The notes: generated by a model from the sequence alone, not told the origin. A DNA stretch of 64,000 bases from Nannocystis sp. (GCA_016712315.1 JADJRG010000028.1:293322-357321), one strand, 5' to 3'. Positions 39,738 to 48,783 are shown, counted from the first letter of the stretch. Translations and numbers: made by a program.

Positions 39738-42275
39738 TCAGGGTCCGCTGCGTTCGGTGAGCCAGCGCTCGACCTCGGCGCGTCGGGCCTCTTCGTGTGA
39801 CGTGGTGTACTCCCGGTGGGCCTGCCGCGCGAGCGCTCGCGGCCGGGTCGAGGGCTCGCCGTCGGCGAGGGCGAGGGCCAGCGCGAAGTGGGCGTCAGCG
39901 GCTGCGCGTGGCCCCGCGTCCGCGCCCTCGGCTAGCCGCACCGCGCGCTCGGCGAAGCGCCGAGCCGCGTCGCCATCGCCCTCCGCGAGGGCGAGCCGAG
40001 CGAGCGCGCTGAGGCTGGGCACGAGCGCGGCGTGGGTCGGCCCGAGGAGGCGCTCGCCGATCGCCACGGCTCGCGCATAAGACGCGCGGGCCTGATCGCG
40101 GCTGCCGGCCTCGACGAGCGCGTCGCCGAGGGCCTCGAGGGGCGCCCGTAGCTGCCCGTGATCGAGGCCGAGCGACGCCTCGCGTCGGGCCAGCGCTTCG
40201 CGTCGCTGGGTGATCGCCTCGTCGACCCGTCCGAGCGCCCGGTAGATGTCAGCGACGCGCTCCAGCGCCGCCGCGACGTCGGGGTGTTCGGGCGCGAGCG
40301 CGCTCTCGAGGATCTCGACGGCCTCGGCGCTTCGGGCGAGCGCGAGGGCCTCGCGCCCGCGGGCGCGGTCGACCTCGGCGACGCTCAGGAGGGCCTCGGC
40401 GTACCCGTGGTGGCGGACCCCGCGCTGCGCGCGCGCGGCGTCGAGGTTCTGCAGCAAGAGCGGCTCGGCCTCGTCGACGCGCTCCAGCGCGAGCAAGACC
40501 CTGCCGAGCGCGTCGCGGGAGCGGAGCGCCTTCGGATGATCGGCGCTGACGACCCGCTCCATGATCGCCAGCCCCTCGCGGAGGAGCGCGAGCGCCTCAT
40601 CAACCTGACCAATCGACCAGATCGCTTGACCGCGAAGGGTGGCGATCTGGGCGATATAGAGGTGCTCGTGACCGACCGCGTCCTCCCAGATCGAGCTGGC
40701 CCGCTCGAGGAGCGCGCTGGCCTCGCGATAGCGCCCCTGCGCGAGGTAGATCATGCCGACGCTGCGGCTCGAGGCCGCGGTGATCGGGTGGTCGGGCCCG
40801 AGCGCGTCGCGGCGCATCGCCAACGCCCGCTCGCCCGCGGCCGCGGCCGCGTCGTAGTCGCCGAGGCCGGCGCGGACGCTGCTCAGGAGGTAGTGCCCTT
40901 CGGCGGCGTCGAGGCCGCTCGGGTCCTCTCGCGTGGCCGCGAGCACGTCGGCGTGGCGCGCCCAAACCTCGGCTTCGCGGTAGCGCTGGAGCTCGCTGTA
41001 GACGATGATCAGCGAGCGCGCGGCCCTGAACGCGACCTCGGTCGAGCCGTCGTTCTGGGCCGCGAAGTAGGCGCGGAGGAGGGCGTCGTCGGCTCGCTTC
41101 GTCTGTCCAGCCTCGTACGCGCAGCGCCCCTCGACGAAGTGGGTGAGTGAGAGGAGCGGCGACCAGGCGATCGCCTCCGCGCGGGCGCGGGCGCTGGCGG
41201 CGACCGCGAGCGCCTCGCCGAAGCGGCCGGCGTGGCGCAGCTGATCGGACTCGGAGATCGTCGCCCGGATCGCCCGGATCTCGTCGCGCGTCGCGAGCGG
41301 CGGCGCAGGCAGGCGCTGCAAGAGGTTGGGATCGAGGCAGCTCGCCACAGGGTCGAGGTATGAGGCGATCCGCACCGCCCGGCGAGCTGACGCTCGGTTC
41401 AGGGTGGCGATCTGCTCGACCGTCGCCTCGAGCTGGAGACGGCGATCCTCGAAGCACCACGCGGAGCGATCGAAGAGCGCGTCGTCCCACTCGCGGGTGA
41501 TCGTGGCGCGCGCGCAGCCTCGCTGCGCCCGGTCCTCCACGCCTCGCGGTAGCGGTCGAGCCAGGGCTCGAAGATCCCGAGGCTGTGGGCGGCGGTGGGT
41601 CCGCCGCTCGCGAGGAGCCCTGAGCGCACGCGCGCCCGCGCCGCGTCGTCCCAGACCGCGTCGATCTCCGCCGCTTGAGCCGCACATGAAGATGTCTTTT
41701 GGGACATGTCGTAGTGGTCGACACCCGCCGCTCCGCTAAGCGAGCGTCGCCACCGCGAGCGCCCCCCCCAGCCACCGGCGTCGCCGCGCCCGCGCCCGCC
41801 CGCGCTCGATCGCGGCGAGGAGGTCGGTCATCGACGCGAAGCGCTGGTCAGGATCGACGGCGAGCCCGCGGGTATAGACCCGACGAAGCCACCCAGGGAC
41901 CGATCGACCCGATCGGGGCGGGGGGCCGAGCTTGCCGGCGAGGACGTTCGCGGCGAGGGCGACCAGCGACTCCCCGGCGAAGGGCCGCTCGCCGTAGAGC
42001 GCCTCGTAGAGGGTCACGCTAAAGGCGAAGATGTCGGAGCGGAAGTCGGCCTCGCGGCCGGTGAACTGCTCTGGGCTCATATACGCCGGCGTCCCGACCA
42101 GCGCGCCCGCTTGGGTCACCCGCACGTCGCTGGCGGTGGCGGCGGAGGTGTGGCTGGCCGAGGGCGGGGCGGTCGCCTCGTCGCTGGCCTGCCCCGCCCC
42201 GCGAGCGAGCCCGAGGTCCATCACCCGCGTCCGACCGTCGCGGCTGATCATCACGTTCTCCGGCTTAAAATCGCG
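39738..42275 (-). pseudogene. Kinase/TPR gene, cut by element insertion and frameshifted
   Basis: The minus strand opens inside a kinase catalytic loop at RDFKPENVMISRDGR, followed by RVMDLGLARG, GTPAYMSPEQFTGREADFRS, DIFAFSVTLYEALYGERPF and the end of the kinase domain. A membrane segment begins (WLGGALAVATLA) but a stop follows at 41736. The next block, GVDHYDMSQKTSSCAAQAAE to LDRYREAWR, lies in a second frame (to about 41560). The rest, ATITREWDDALFDRSAWCF onward with many TPR units (HPKALRSRDALGRVLLALE, HPDVAAALERVADIYRALG), lies in a third. The gene once encoded a Ser/Thr kinase with membrane segment and TPR tail like the one at 10366-13146. The N-lobe with the ATP loop is missing because the integrative element to the right replaced it. 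Two single-base frameshifts confirm loss of function, unless they are assembly errors. Confidence 0.85.
42256..42275. other. Probable attachment site junction (attL or attR)
   Basis: Kinase homology on the minus strand runs up to CGCGATTTTAAGCCGGAGAA (RDFKPEN) and stops there: the expected His codon of HRD is replaced. The integrase gene ends 31 bases away. This marks the recombination border. The core presumably includes part of CCGGCTTAAAATCGCG at 42260-42275. Confidence 0.65.
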
Positions 42276-42291
42276 GACGCGCCGAAGACTG

Positions 42292-42319
42292 CGAATTCCG
42301 GGATTCTAGCCCGAATTCG
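42292..42319. repeat. Inverted repeat at the 3' end of the integrase gene
   Basis: CGAATTCCGGG (42292-42302) faces CCCGAATTCG (42310-42319) around the integrase stop codon, one extra base apart from perfect. It lies 17 bases from the junction with the kinase gene. It may be an integrase or excisionase site, or a transcript end structure. Confidence 0.5.
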
Positions 42320-43703
42320 AGGTTTTTGCCTGGTTTTCGCCTGGCCGTTGGCTCGCCGCGAGGTCGAGCAGGTTCGCGGCTTCTCGCGCGAGACCGACCT
42401 GCTGGGTGTGCAAGTAGCCCGCGGTCGTCTGGAGGCGGCTGTGCCGCGCCACCGCTTGGATGACGTACACGCTCGCGCCCAGGTTGGCGAGGCGGGTGAG
42501 CGCGGTGTGACGGAGGAGGTGAGGACCGCTCTCCGCCAAGCCCGCGCGCTTCTGTGCTTCGTTGAGCAAGTAGGTGATCGAGGCGGGCGTGTGCGGCGCC
42601 CACTCGTCGCGTGTGTGCGTCGAGCGGCGGTAGAGCACGAGCGGGCCCACCGGCTCGCGCCGGCGGTGCTGCTCGAGCGCGCGCCGCAGCGCGTTGGTCA
42701 GCACGATCTTGCCGATCGTGCCCTTCGGCGTCTGCTTGATCCCGCGGTAGATGTTGTTCTGGACGATCACGCTGCCGACCTTGAGATCGACGTCCGCCCA
42801 CTCCAGCGCGCAGAGCTCGCTGACCCGAAGGCCAGCGTCGAGCGCGAGCAGGATGATGAGCTCGACCTCCTCACCGAGCTCTGCTCCCGCGCGCAGGAGA
42901 TCGACGATCTGTTCGTCGGTGTAGACGGGCTTCGGTCGGGCACGCTGCGCGCGAAATTTCTCGACGTCGGGGACGACGGCGATCAGCCGCATCCGCTTGG
43001 CGACGCGGAGCAGCTTCGCGAGCTGGCCGAGGATGGAATTGCACGAGCTGGCCTTGAGGTGCTCGCGGAGCTGCGCCCGAAAGGCGGAGATCCGATCCTC
43101 GTCGATCACGGCGAGCGGCAGAGCGCCGAGGAGGGGGCGCAGATGGTTCCGGAAGGCCGTGTCGTAGCTGACGCGGGTCGCCGGCTTCTGCATCCTCACG
43201 TGCTCGGGCTCGAAGCGCTCGTAGTAGAAGCGTTCGAGAGTCATAGCTTTGGGGACAGGTTGTGATGCGGCTGGGGCCTCCTTGATCTTCTTGGGCTCCG
43301 GACGTGGTGTCGGCTCCTCGCTCTGCGCCCCGAGCGCGGCGCCGAGGATCTTGGGCACCTGGCGTTCGCCCCACGCGCGGGCTTGAGCTTCGCTCAGCCC
43401 GACGGGCGCGACCATGCGCTTGCGGATCTCTCGTTGTGTGCCGGGGTGCATGAGCTTGATGTCGACGGTCCAGCGGGTGGGGTCGTTTTTGTAGGGTCGA
43501 AGGTGGATGTTCATCTGCGCCGGTCCTGCTGACCGGCTGCAATCCCGGAGCCACTCAAGCACAGATTCGCGCAGCCACGCAAGCGCCCTTCCGAACCTAA
43601 ACGGCGGCGGCACCTGCCCCCGTGCCACTCGCTGGCGCACGGCCTTGGGCGTACACCCCAAGAGCTGCGCAAGTTCATCCACCCGCAAGACCGCCCCCTC
43701 CAT
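42306..43703 (-). CDS. int: Tyrosine integrase with fused N-terminal helix-turn-helix
   Basis: A 465-residue site-specific recombinase. The ATG at 43703 is preceded by a good GGAGGT six bases ahead. Residues 1-55 form an excisionase/MerR-type helix-turn-helix (RVDELAQLLGCTPKAVRQRV, then a beta hairpin and WLRESVLEWL). An Arg/Lys-rich AP2-like arm-binding part follows, then a core-binding helical domain and the catalytic domain: first Arg in LDAGLRVSELCALEW, a Lys in the beta hairpin, HLLRHTALTRL, then ARHSRLQTTAGYLH with the attacking Tyr. All catalytic positions look intact. It should integrate and excise the element at the adjacent junction. The stop lies 31 bases from the truncated kinase gene, the usual place for an integrase next to its attP. 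Confidence 0.92.
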   Translation of the reverse strand: MEGAVLRVDELAQLLGCTPKAVRQRVARGQVPPPFRFGRALAWLRESVLEWLRDCSRSAGPAQMNIHLRPYKNDPTRWTVDIKLMHPGTQREIRKRMVAPVGLSEAQARAWGERQVPKILGAALGAQSEEPTPRPEPKKIKEAPAASQPVPKAMTLERFYYERFEPEHVRMQKPATRVSYDTAFRNHLRPLLGALPLAVIDEDRISAFRAQLREHLKASSCNSILGQLAKLLRVAKRMRLIAVVPDVEKFRAQRARPKPVYTDEQIVDLLRAGAELGEEVELIILLALDAGLRVSELCALEWADVDLKVGSVIVQNNIYRGIKQTPKGTIGKIVLTNALRRALEQHRRREPVGPLVLYRRSTHTRDEWAPHTPASITYLLNEAQKRAGLAESGPHLLRHTALTRLANLGASVYVIQAVARHSRLQTTAGYLHTQQVGLAREAANLLDLAASQRPGENQAKTSNSG

Positions 43704-43967
43704 CCGATACCTCCGCTGGGGCCCGTCGAGAGGCCCATTTTTCAATGGTAAACGGTCGCTAGGCCGGTGTCAGCGGGAGTGATCGCTCCTCGCCGCCAGG
43801 CGCTCGGGCTCAAGAGCAAGCGCGAAGCGCGACTGCGCCCCGTGATTTTCATAACGTTGAGCGTAGAGGGGCGTATGGCCCTGGTCTGGACGTGATTCGG
43901 GCCGATTGCGCGACCGCTGCCATCCGGTGGTGTTGACCCGGGCGGCCGGTTTTATTTTCATAACCAA
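43704..43967. promoter_or_regulatory. Divergent control region of integrase and regulator genes
   Basis: A 264-base spacer between int (minus) and the small gene at 43968 (plus). ATTTTCATAAC occurs twice in the same direction, at 43845-43855 and 43954-43964, 109 bases apart. These may be operator or arm-type integrase sites. The rest has no coding look; a minus-strand frame of 84 codons has no signals. Confidence 0.4.
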
Positions 43968-44363
43968 ATGAAAAAATCCCGGAACCTCAACATCTCCCTC
44001 CGGTTCCGCGGCGGGGAGGTTCACATCTGCATGCCAGCCCGCGCCGTGATGGTGAAGACTTCGGTCGCCAAGGGCGTCCTCGTGCGCACCTGGCTGAGCA
44101 CGCCTCCCTCTGGCGCGAGCCCGAGCGAGACCGCACTCTTTCCCACGGCCGAGAGCTTCCTTGAGCCGTTCATCGCCTGGATCCGGCGTTACCGCGCGCC
44201 GACCCCAGAGGGCGAGGGTGAGGGTAGCGCAGGCGCGGATCTGGACGCGGGGGTCACGGGTCCAGCGCTGGAGCTGAGGGGCGCCGAGTTGGCGCTGGGG
44301 CTTCGCCGGGGCGGCGGTGAAGGCGAGCGGGCGGAGCTGTCGGCCCGGCGGAGGTCCGAATGA
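43968..44363 (+). CDS. Small protein upstream of the Crp-family gene
   Basis: A 131-residue protein with no recognised family. Residues 1-75 look folded, with MKKSRNLNISLRFRGGEVHI and VLVRTWLSTPPSG, and end in LEPFIAWIRRYRAP. The remaining part is Gly/Glu/Ala-rich and low in complexity. Its stop overlaps the start of the Crp-family gene by four bases (ATGA), so the two are translationally coupled and probably act together. No ribosome binding site is obvious before the ATG; the AT-rich stretch just ahead suggests a leaderless or weakly initiated message. Confidence 0.6.
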   Translation: MKKSRNLNISLRFRGGEVHICMPARAVMVKTSVAKGVLVRTWLSTPPSGASPSETALFPTAESFLEPFIAWIRRYRAPTPEGEGEGSAGADLDAGVTGPALELRGAELALGLRRGGGEGERAELSARRRSE

Positions 44364-45079
44364 CGGGGATGAGCGCGCGACTCTACTTGAGCAGGGTGCC
44401 GCTGCTTCAGCCGTTGCCGCAGGCGCAGATCGACGAGCTCGCCGAGGGGGTGGTGATCCAGCAGGCCAAGCCCGGGCGCATGTTGTACTTGGACGGCGAT
44501 CCTGGGGATCGCGTGTTCGTCGTGCATGGAGGGCGCGTGCGGTGCTCGCGGGCGCTGCGCGACGGGCGGGTGCTGACGCTCGCGTACCGTGAGGCCGGCG
44601 ATCTGGTCGGCGAGATGTGTGTGTTCGACGGGGCGCCGCGCGATGAGATGGCGGAGGTGACGGCGGGATCGTTGATCTCGGAGTTGCCGAAGGCGAAGGT
44701 TGTGGCGCTGCTACGCTCGGATCCTGCGCTGGCGTTCCGCTTCGCGGCGATGATGGGGGAGCGGCGGCGGCGGATCGAGCGCCGCTGCGAGCTGCTCGTC
44801 ATGCACGACGTGCCGGCGCGGCTCGCGGCGGTGTTGATCGAGCTGGGGGAGCGCTACGGGGCGCCGTGCGCGGAGGGGGTGCGGATCGAGAGCAGGACGC
44901 GGCAACATGACCTCGCGGACATGATCGCGTCGACGCGGACGACGATCACGGTGACGCTGAAGACCTTCGAGCGGCGAGGTTGGGTGAAGGTGGTTGATCG
45001 ACGGCTCGTGATCGCCGACGGGGAGGCGCTGAAGAGGATCGCCGAGGCGCCGCGCGGCGGGATGGCGCTGGAACGATGA
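44360..45079 (+). CDS. Crp/Fnr-family transcription regulator
   Basis: A 239-residue regulator. Residues 10-130 form a cyclic-nucleotide-binding beta barrel (LQPLPQAQIDELAEGVVIQQ, then GDLVGEMCVFDGAPRDEMAE, the phosphate-binding cassette with Glu and Arg at canonical places). A dimerisation helix follows (LRSDPALAFRFAAMMGERRR). The C-terminal winged helix-turn-helix is TRQHDLADMIASTRTTITV followed by TLKTFERRGWVK. The ligand cannot be read with certainty; the GE...PR pattern is compatible with cyclic nucleotides. It is likely to control the element, including the divergent integrase gene. Confidence 0.88.
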   Translation: MTGMSARLYLSRVPLLQPLPQAQIDELAEGVVIQQAKPGRMLYLDGDPGDRVFVVHGGRVRCSRALRDGRVLTLAYREAGDLVGEMCVFDGAPRDEMAEVTAGSLISELPKAKVVALLRSDPALAFRFAAMMGERRRRIERRCELLVMHDVPARLAAVLIELGERYGAPCAEGVRIESRTRQHDLADMIASTRTTITVTLKTFERRGWVKVVDRRLVIADGEALKRIAEAPRGGMALER

Positions 45080-45199
45080 AGTCTAGCGCGGCCACCAGTA
45101 TGGAGGGAGCGCCACATGATCGACGATCTCAACGGGCCCGACGCTCTCGACCGCTGAGGCGATCAGGCTGTCCTCTGCCATGGAGTCGGCGACCATCTC
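45080..45199. other. Short gap between convergent genes
   Basis: Nothing recognisable. It separates the Crp-family gene from the converging HicA-like gene. Confidence 0.5.
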
Positions 45200-46582
45200 T
45201 CACCCGGCGCAAGTGCGCCACCACTCCGCCACAGAGATGCCGACTGCCTTGAGCAGTGCCCGGACGACATGGGCAGGAACGTGGGTATTGCGGGTGTGGT
45301 GACCGAGCGTGAACTTGCGCGCGCCGGGGCGGTAGACTGTGACTTCGCTGCCCTTGCCGGAGGCGACTTCACAGCCGAGCCGACGCTCGAGCAGACGGAG
45401 TAGCGTCTGCATGCGAACCGCGGGGATCCGGTGGCCCTCGATCGTCTCGGCGATGTGCTGGCAGGCATCGGCGACCGCCGCGACCGCCGCGACCGCCGTC
45501 GAAGGCTCCTCCTCGGGTGGTCTCGACGGCGCGCGAGCCAGCCAGGCCTCCACGATTCGGGCGTGCAGCGGCTCGAGCAGGGCGACCTCCCACGCTGGAT
45601 CGTCAGCCGGCTCCCACCAGCGCACGTAGCCAGCGATACGACCGTCCGGGAGGACGCGCAGCGGGCGCTGCAGGAGGCCCTTGTCGTCCTGGTCGATGAG
45701 CTGCTCGCGTGTCGGTGCGACGAGGATCAGCCCGGTCGAGTGTCGGAGGTCCCACTCGAACGTCGTCCATCCGCCGGTCTGTGGGCAGGCGATCGAGGCC
45801 GCGTCGTACCCGGCGATAATGAGAGCGCGGGCCTCGACGATGTCCTCGGCGAGGGCGCGCCGGCGCTGCGTGAGATCGTCGGGGTCCCCCTGCGTGCGCG
45901 ACGGGAACTGCTCACGCGCGCGCGGCAGGGCGTCGGCCTCGTTCCACGCATAGAGCATGAGCGTCTGACGGATGGCCTCGTGCCAGATCGGATCCATCCG
46001 GCCGAAGTCGACCCTCATCCCGCCCTCGTCGGACTGGATGCGGAGTTCGGCGCCGACTGTCGCGTCCCAGATCTCGGCGGCGATGCGATCAGGGACATCC
46101 TCCAGCGCGACCCGCGGACCCTGCTCCAGGCAGAGCTCCTCGAGCCAACCGCAGATCTCCACATTGAGGCGGATCCACTTGCGAAACGGGTCGTCCTGAT
46201 CCCTGGGGTTTGGCTTCTCGAGGCGGGTGCGAGCATGCGCGAGCGCCCAGGCGATCAGCTCGTCGCGGAGCAACACGGCCATGGGGTCGCCGTTGTAGAG
46301 GGCGTCGGCCTCGATGCTGCCGAGCCCGACGAGGCCGCTTGCCCATGCCCGAATCTCATCGAGCAAGGCGCGAAGTTGGCCGAGCGCGTCCTTCGAGCAG
46401 GTCGCCTTGAGGGAGGCCGGCGGTGTCAGCGGCCGGATCGCGGCGATCACCTTGTCGTCCGTCGTCGCGACGCTCTCGCGCATCCATGCGTCACGAAGGC
46501 TCCGAACTCCGCGGCGCTCGATCTCCGCGCCCACGCGGGCGGTCATCTCGAGGACTCGTTGTCGTTCGTCTGCGATCGACAT
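45200..46582 (-). CDS. Large protein with HicA-like C-terminal domain
   Basis: A 460-residue protein. The N-terminal 380 residues have no assigned family; they are helical, rich in Trp and acidic residues, with EELCLEQGPRVALEDVPDRI and PIWHEAIRQTLMLYAWNEAD, and contain a beta part around WTTFEWDLRHSTGLILVAPT. The last 75 residues resemble HicA, the small mRNA interferase: KGSEVTVYRPGARKFTLGHH, then VPAHVVRALLKAVGISVAEW. HicA uses a His of a G-S-H motif, and here that place reads G-S-E, so RNase activity is doubtful, though another His pair lies in LGHHTRNTH. No HicB-like antitoxin gene lies beside it. Eleven bases downstream of the 509-residue protein gene. Confidence 0.65.
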   Translation of the reverse strand: MSIADERQRVLEMTARVGAEIERRGVRSLRDAWMRESVATTDDKVIAAIRPLTPPASLKATCSKDALGQLRALLDEIRAWASGLVGLGSIEADALYNGDPMAVLLRDELIAWALAHARTRLEKPNPRDQDDPFRKWIRLNVEICGWLEELCLEQGPRVALEDVPDRIAAEIWDATVGAELRIQSDEGGMRVDFGRMDPIWHEAIRQTLMLYAWNEADALPRAREQFPSRTQGDPDDLTQRRRALAEDIVEARALIIAGYDAASIACPQTGGWTTFEWDLRHSTGLILVAPTREQLIDQDDKGLLQRPLRVLPDGRIAGYVRWWEPADDPAWEVALLEPLHARIVEAWLARAPSRPPEEEPSTAVAAVAAVADACQHIAETIEGHRIPAVRMQTLLRLLERRLGCEVASGKGSEVTVYRPGARKFTLGHHTRNTHVPAHVVRALLKAVGISVAEWWRTCAG

Positions 46583-46593
46583 ACAGCCGGACC

Positions 46594-48123
46594 CTAGCTG
46601 TTGAGCCGGACTTCGCGCAAGAGGACGCGGCTGTAGCGGGTATAGGTGGAGTCGCCGAGGACGATCCAGAGGGGGGGCATGGTGAGATCGGCGGGCAGGC
46701 CGTTGTCGGCGGGGAAGGCACGGGTGAGCTTGGCGTCGGGGTAGACGGCGAGGATGTCGCTGACTTGAAAAATCTTGTTGTGCCAGCCGGCGCCGAGGTC
46801 GACGGCGGGTGTGACTCCGGGGAGCTCGTTGACGATCTTGAGCTTGCCCGCGCCGATCCAGGAGAGCTGGTACTCGTGATCGGTGGGGTCGGCCTGGGCG
46901 ACGTCGACGAGGAGGTTGAGGGCGGGGTTGGGATCGCGATCGAGGACGCCGATCTTGTAAAGAGTGCCGTCGCCGTTGACGTCGATGAGAATGTTGATGT
47001 ACGGACGATTGAGGATGTGGGTGTTGCCGGCGGTGCGCAGGGCGTAGCGGGCGCTGAGGGCGGTGAGCTGGGCGAGGGGGAGGCCGAGCAAGGCGGGCGC
47101 GTCGGTGCCGAGCATGGCCTTGTTGCCGGTGCCGATGCCGTGAAAGCCCTTGTTACCGATGACGTTGGAGTTGCCGGTGATGGCGTGCGTCCACATGAGG
47201 TAGCCGGCTTCGTGGCGATCGGCGCCGGCGGCGTTGACGCTGTAGTCGCTAAAGGTGGCCCACGGGATGGCGCCTGCGGGCTGGGTGAGCGGAGGCGTTG
47301 TGGGGGCGGCGGCGTTGGCGAGGTGCTGGGCTTCAGTGACGGGGAGCAGCTCGTGTTCGGCGATGACCGTCGGGCAGCCGGCGCGGACGGGCGGGCTCAA
47401 GACGGCGAGCAGATCGTCGTGGCTGACGCGGCGCGGGGTGGACCACTGGCCGGGGAGGAGCTGTTCGAGGGAGGCGTCGCCGGTGAGGCGGTTGGCGGGG
47501 CCGACGAGGGCGGGACCGTCGCAGCCGGAGACGCGGACGCGCCAGTAGTAGCCGGCATAGCGGGATTGACGAGGATCGAGGGCTTCGAGCGGGAGGGCGC
47601 CCGCGGGGGCGCTCGATGTGGCTTCGAGGACATGTGCGCTGGTGGACCAGTGGAGCGCGACGTTCATGACGCCGGTGGTGGTGAAGCCGGCGTTGCGGGT
47701 GAGGCGGGCGCGGATGACGGCGGGCGGGGAGCGATCGAGGCGGATCGTTTGGTCGGCTTCGGCGAGCTCGTTGACGACGAGGAGGAGGACGGTGGGGGCC
47801 TCGGTGATGAAGGCGAGCTCCTCGCCGGGGGCGAGGGTGATCGTCTGGGGGCCAGCGAGGCGGTGCTCGCTGCGGACGGTGGCGCCGAGGTAGACGCGGA
47901 GGACGTCGCGGGGGTTGTCGGTGGAGGCGGTGACGGTGATCGAGGTGTGGGCGCCGCTTGAGAAGATTCCAAAAATGTCGCTGGTGAGGCGGCTGCCGCT
48001 GGGGATCGTGGCGCTGTAGAGGCGGCGGCTGGTGCCGGCGAAATTGTCGCGGGTGAGAGGGATGGTGCCGGATCCGTTGAGGGGCGCGGTGGCGGTGAGG
48101 CGGATGGAGGTTGGTTCAGTCAT
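46594..48123 (-). CDS. Beta-rich unknown protein, candidate structural protein of the element
   Basis: A 509-residue protein with no recognised family. The composition is beta-rich with few charges and many Thr, Ala, Leu and Pro. It begins MTEPTSIRLTATAPLNGSG without a signal peptide. A central segment has RVRVSGCDGPALVGPANRL; the C-terminal part has GNSNVIGNKGFHGIGTGNK, DVNGDGTLYKIGVLDRDPN and a long strand-rich end with WIVLGDSTYTRYSRVLLREV. The size, lack of catalytic motifs and place at the end of the long operon of membrane proteins suggest a structural or surface role, such as a capsid, fibre or adhesin. This is inference only. Confidence 0.6.
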   Translation of the reverse strand: MTEPTSIRLTATAPLNGSGTIPLTRDNFAGTSRRLYSATIPSGSRLTSDIFGIFSSGAHTSITVTASTDNPRDVLRVYLGATVRSEHRLAGPQTITLAPGEELAFITEAPTVLLLVVNELAEADQTIRLDRSPPAVIRARLTRNAGFTTTGVMNVALHWSTSAHVLEATSSAPAGALPLEALDPRQSRYAGYYWRVRVSGCDGPALVGPANRLTGDASLEQLLPGQWSTPRRVSHDDLLAVLSPPVRAGCPTVIAEHELLPVTEAQHLANAAAPTTPPLTQPAGAIPWATFSDYSVNAAGADRHEAGYLMWTHAITGNSNVIGNKGFHGIGTGNKAMLGTDAPALLGLPLAQLTALSARYALRTAGNTHILNRPYINILIDVNGDGTLYKIGVLDRDPNPALNLLVDVAQADPTDHEYQLSWIGAGKLKIVNELPGVTPAVDLGAGWHNKIFQVSDILAVYPDAKLTRAFPADNGLPADLTMPPLWIVLGDSTYTRYSRVLLREVRLNS

Positions 48124-48162
48124 GGGAGCGCTCGTTCGGTTGGTACCTGGTCATTCGTACAG

Positions 48163-48190
48163 GCGATGGCGAGCATGAACTCGCCATCGC
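48163..48190. repeat. Perfect 11-bp inverted repeat
   Basis: GCGATGGCGAG and CTCGCCATCGC flank the six bases CATGAA. It lies in the 93-base gap between the ParA-like gene and the 509-residue gene. It may be a transcript-stabilising hairpin or a partition or operator site. No T-run follows on either strand. Confidence 0.7.
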
Positions 48191-48216
48191 GGATCGCGGC
48201 ATGAGACGACGCAGAG

Positions 48217-48783
48217 CTACTCGAGCTCGACCGCGTTGTTCGGGTCGTGCTCGAAGGCGATGGCGAGGACTTCGAGGAGGCTCACTCGGAGGGCGCGCGC
48301 GCCGGGGCTGTCCGCGAGATCGGGGTGCTCCCAGATGATGCTGCCTTCGGGGCAGGCGGCGATCGCGTGGCTGAAGGGGATCGGCGCGAGCACCTTGGTG
48401 TTGCCCGTGAGGTGCTCGGGGATCTTGGGGACCGTGCCGCCCATGTTGCTCACCCATAGAACCTGGTCCATCGTGCGATCGGAGAGCTCCAGGGCCCGCT
48501 CGGCCGAGATCCGCCCGGTGATCGGGGCGACGGTGACGTCGGCTCCGAACGGCATCTCGGTGTGAGAATGGACGTCCATGATGAGGTGGTCGAGCTCGCT
48601 GGTCTCGTCGTTGGGGTCGACGCAGGGGATCCCGAGGGGGACGAGGAAGCGCTCAAGATCCTTCTTGAAGTCGACGGAGGCCCCGCCGACCTTGTGCCCG
48701 GCTTTTTGTGCGAGATAGGCGAGGTGTAGGGCGATCGTGGTGCTTCCGATGCCACCTTTGAAATTGTGAACGGCGATGATCAT
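48217..48783 (-). CDS. ParA/MinD-like protein with a substituted P-loop lysine
   Basis: A 188-residue protein of the ParA/MinD fold. It starts MIIAVHNFKGGIGSTTIALH. The signature Lys9 of the deviant Walker A is present, but the invariant P-loop Lys of KGGxGKT is Ser14 (codon AGC). The Walker A' strand DHLIMDVHSH has the Asp, and the switch II-like part follows. ATP binding may persist but hydrolysis is doubtful, as in TadZ-type pseudo-ATPases. At 188 residues it is short for ParA. No ParB-like gene is beside it. In mobile elements such proteins position DNA or protein assemblies. Confidence 0.75.
   Translation of the reverse strand: MIIAVHNFKGGIGSTTIALHLAYLAQKAGHKVGGASVDFKKDLERFLVPLGIPCVDPNDETSELDHLIMDVHSHTEMPFGADVTVAPITGRISAERALELSDRTMDQVLWVSNMGGTVPKIPEHLTGNTKVLAPIPFSHAIAACPEGSIIWEHPDLADSPGARALRVSLLEVLAIAFEHDPNNAVELE

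Noticed and set aside
43770..44024. Minus-strand frame of 84 codons in the divergent control region
   Set aside because: No ribosome binding site, no family, and it overlaps the coupled small gene on the plus strand.
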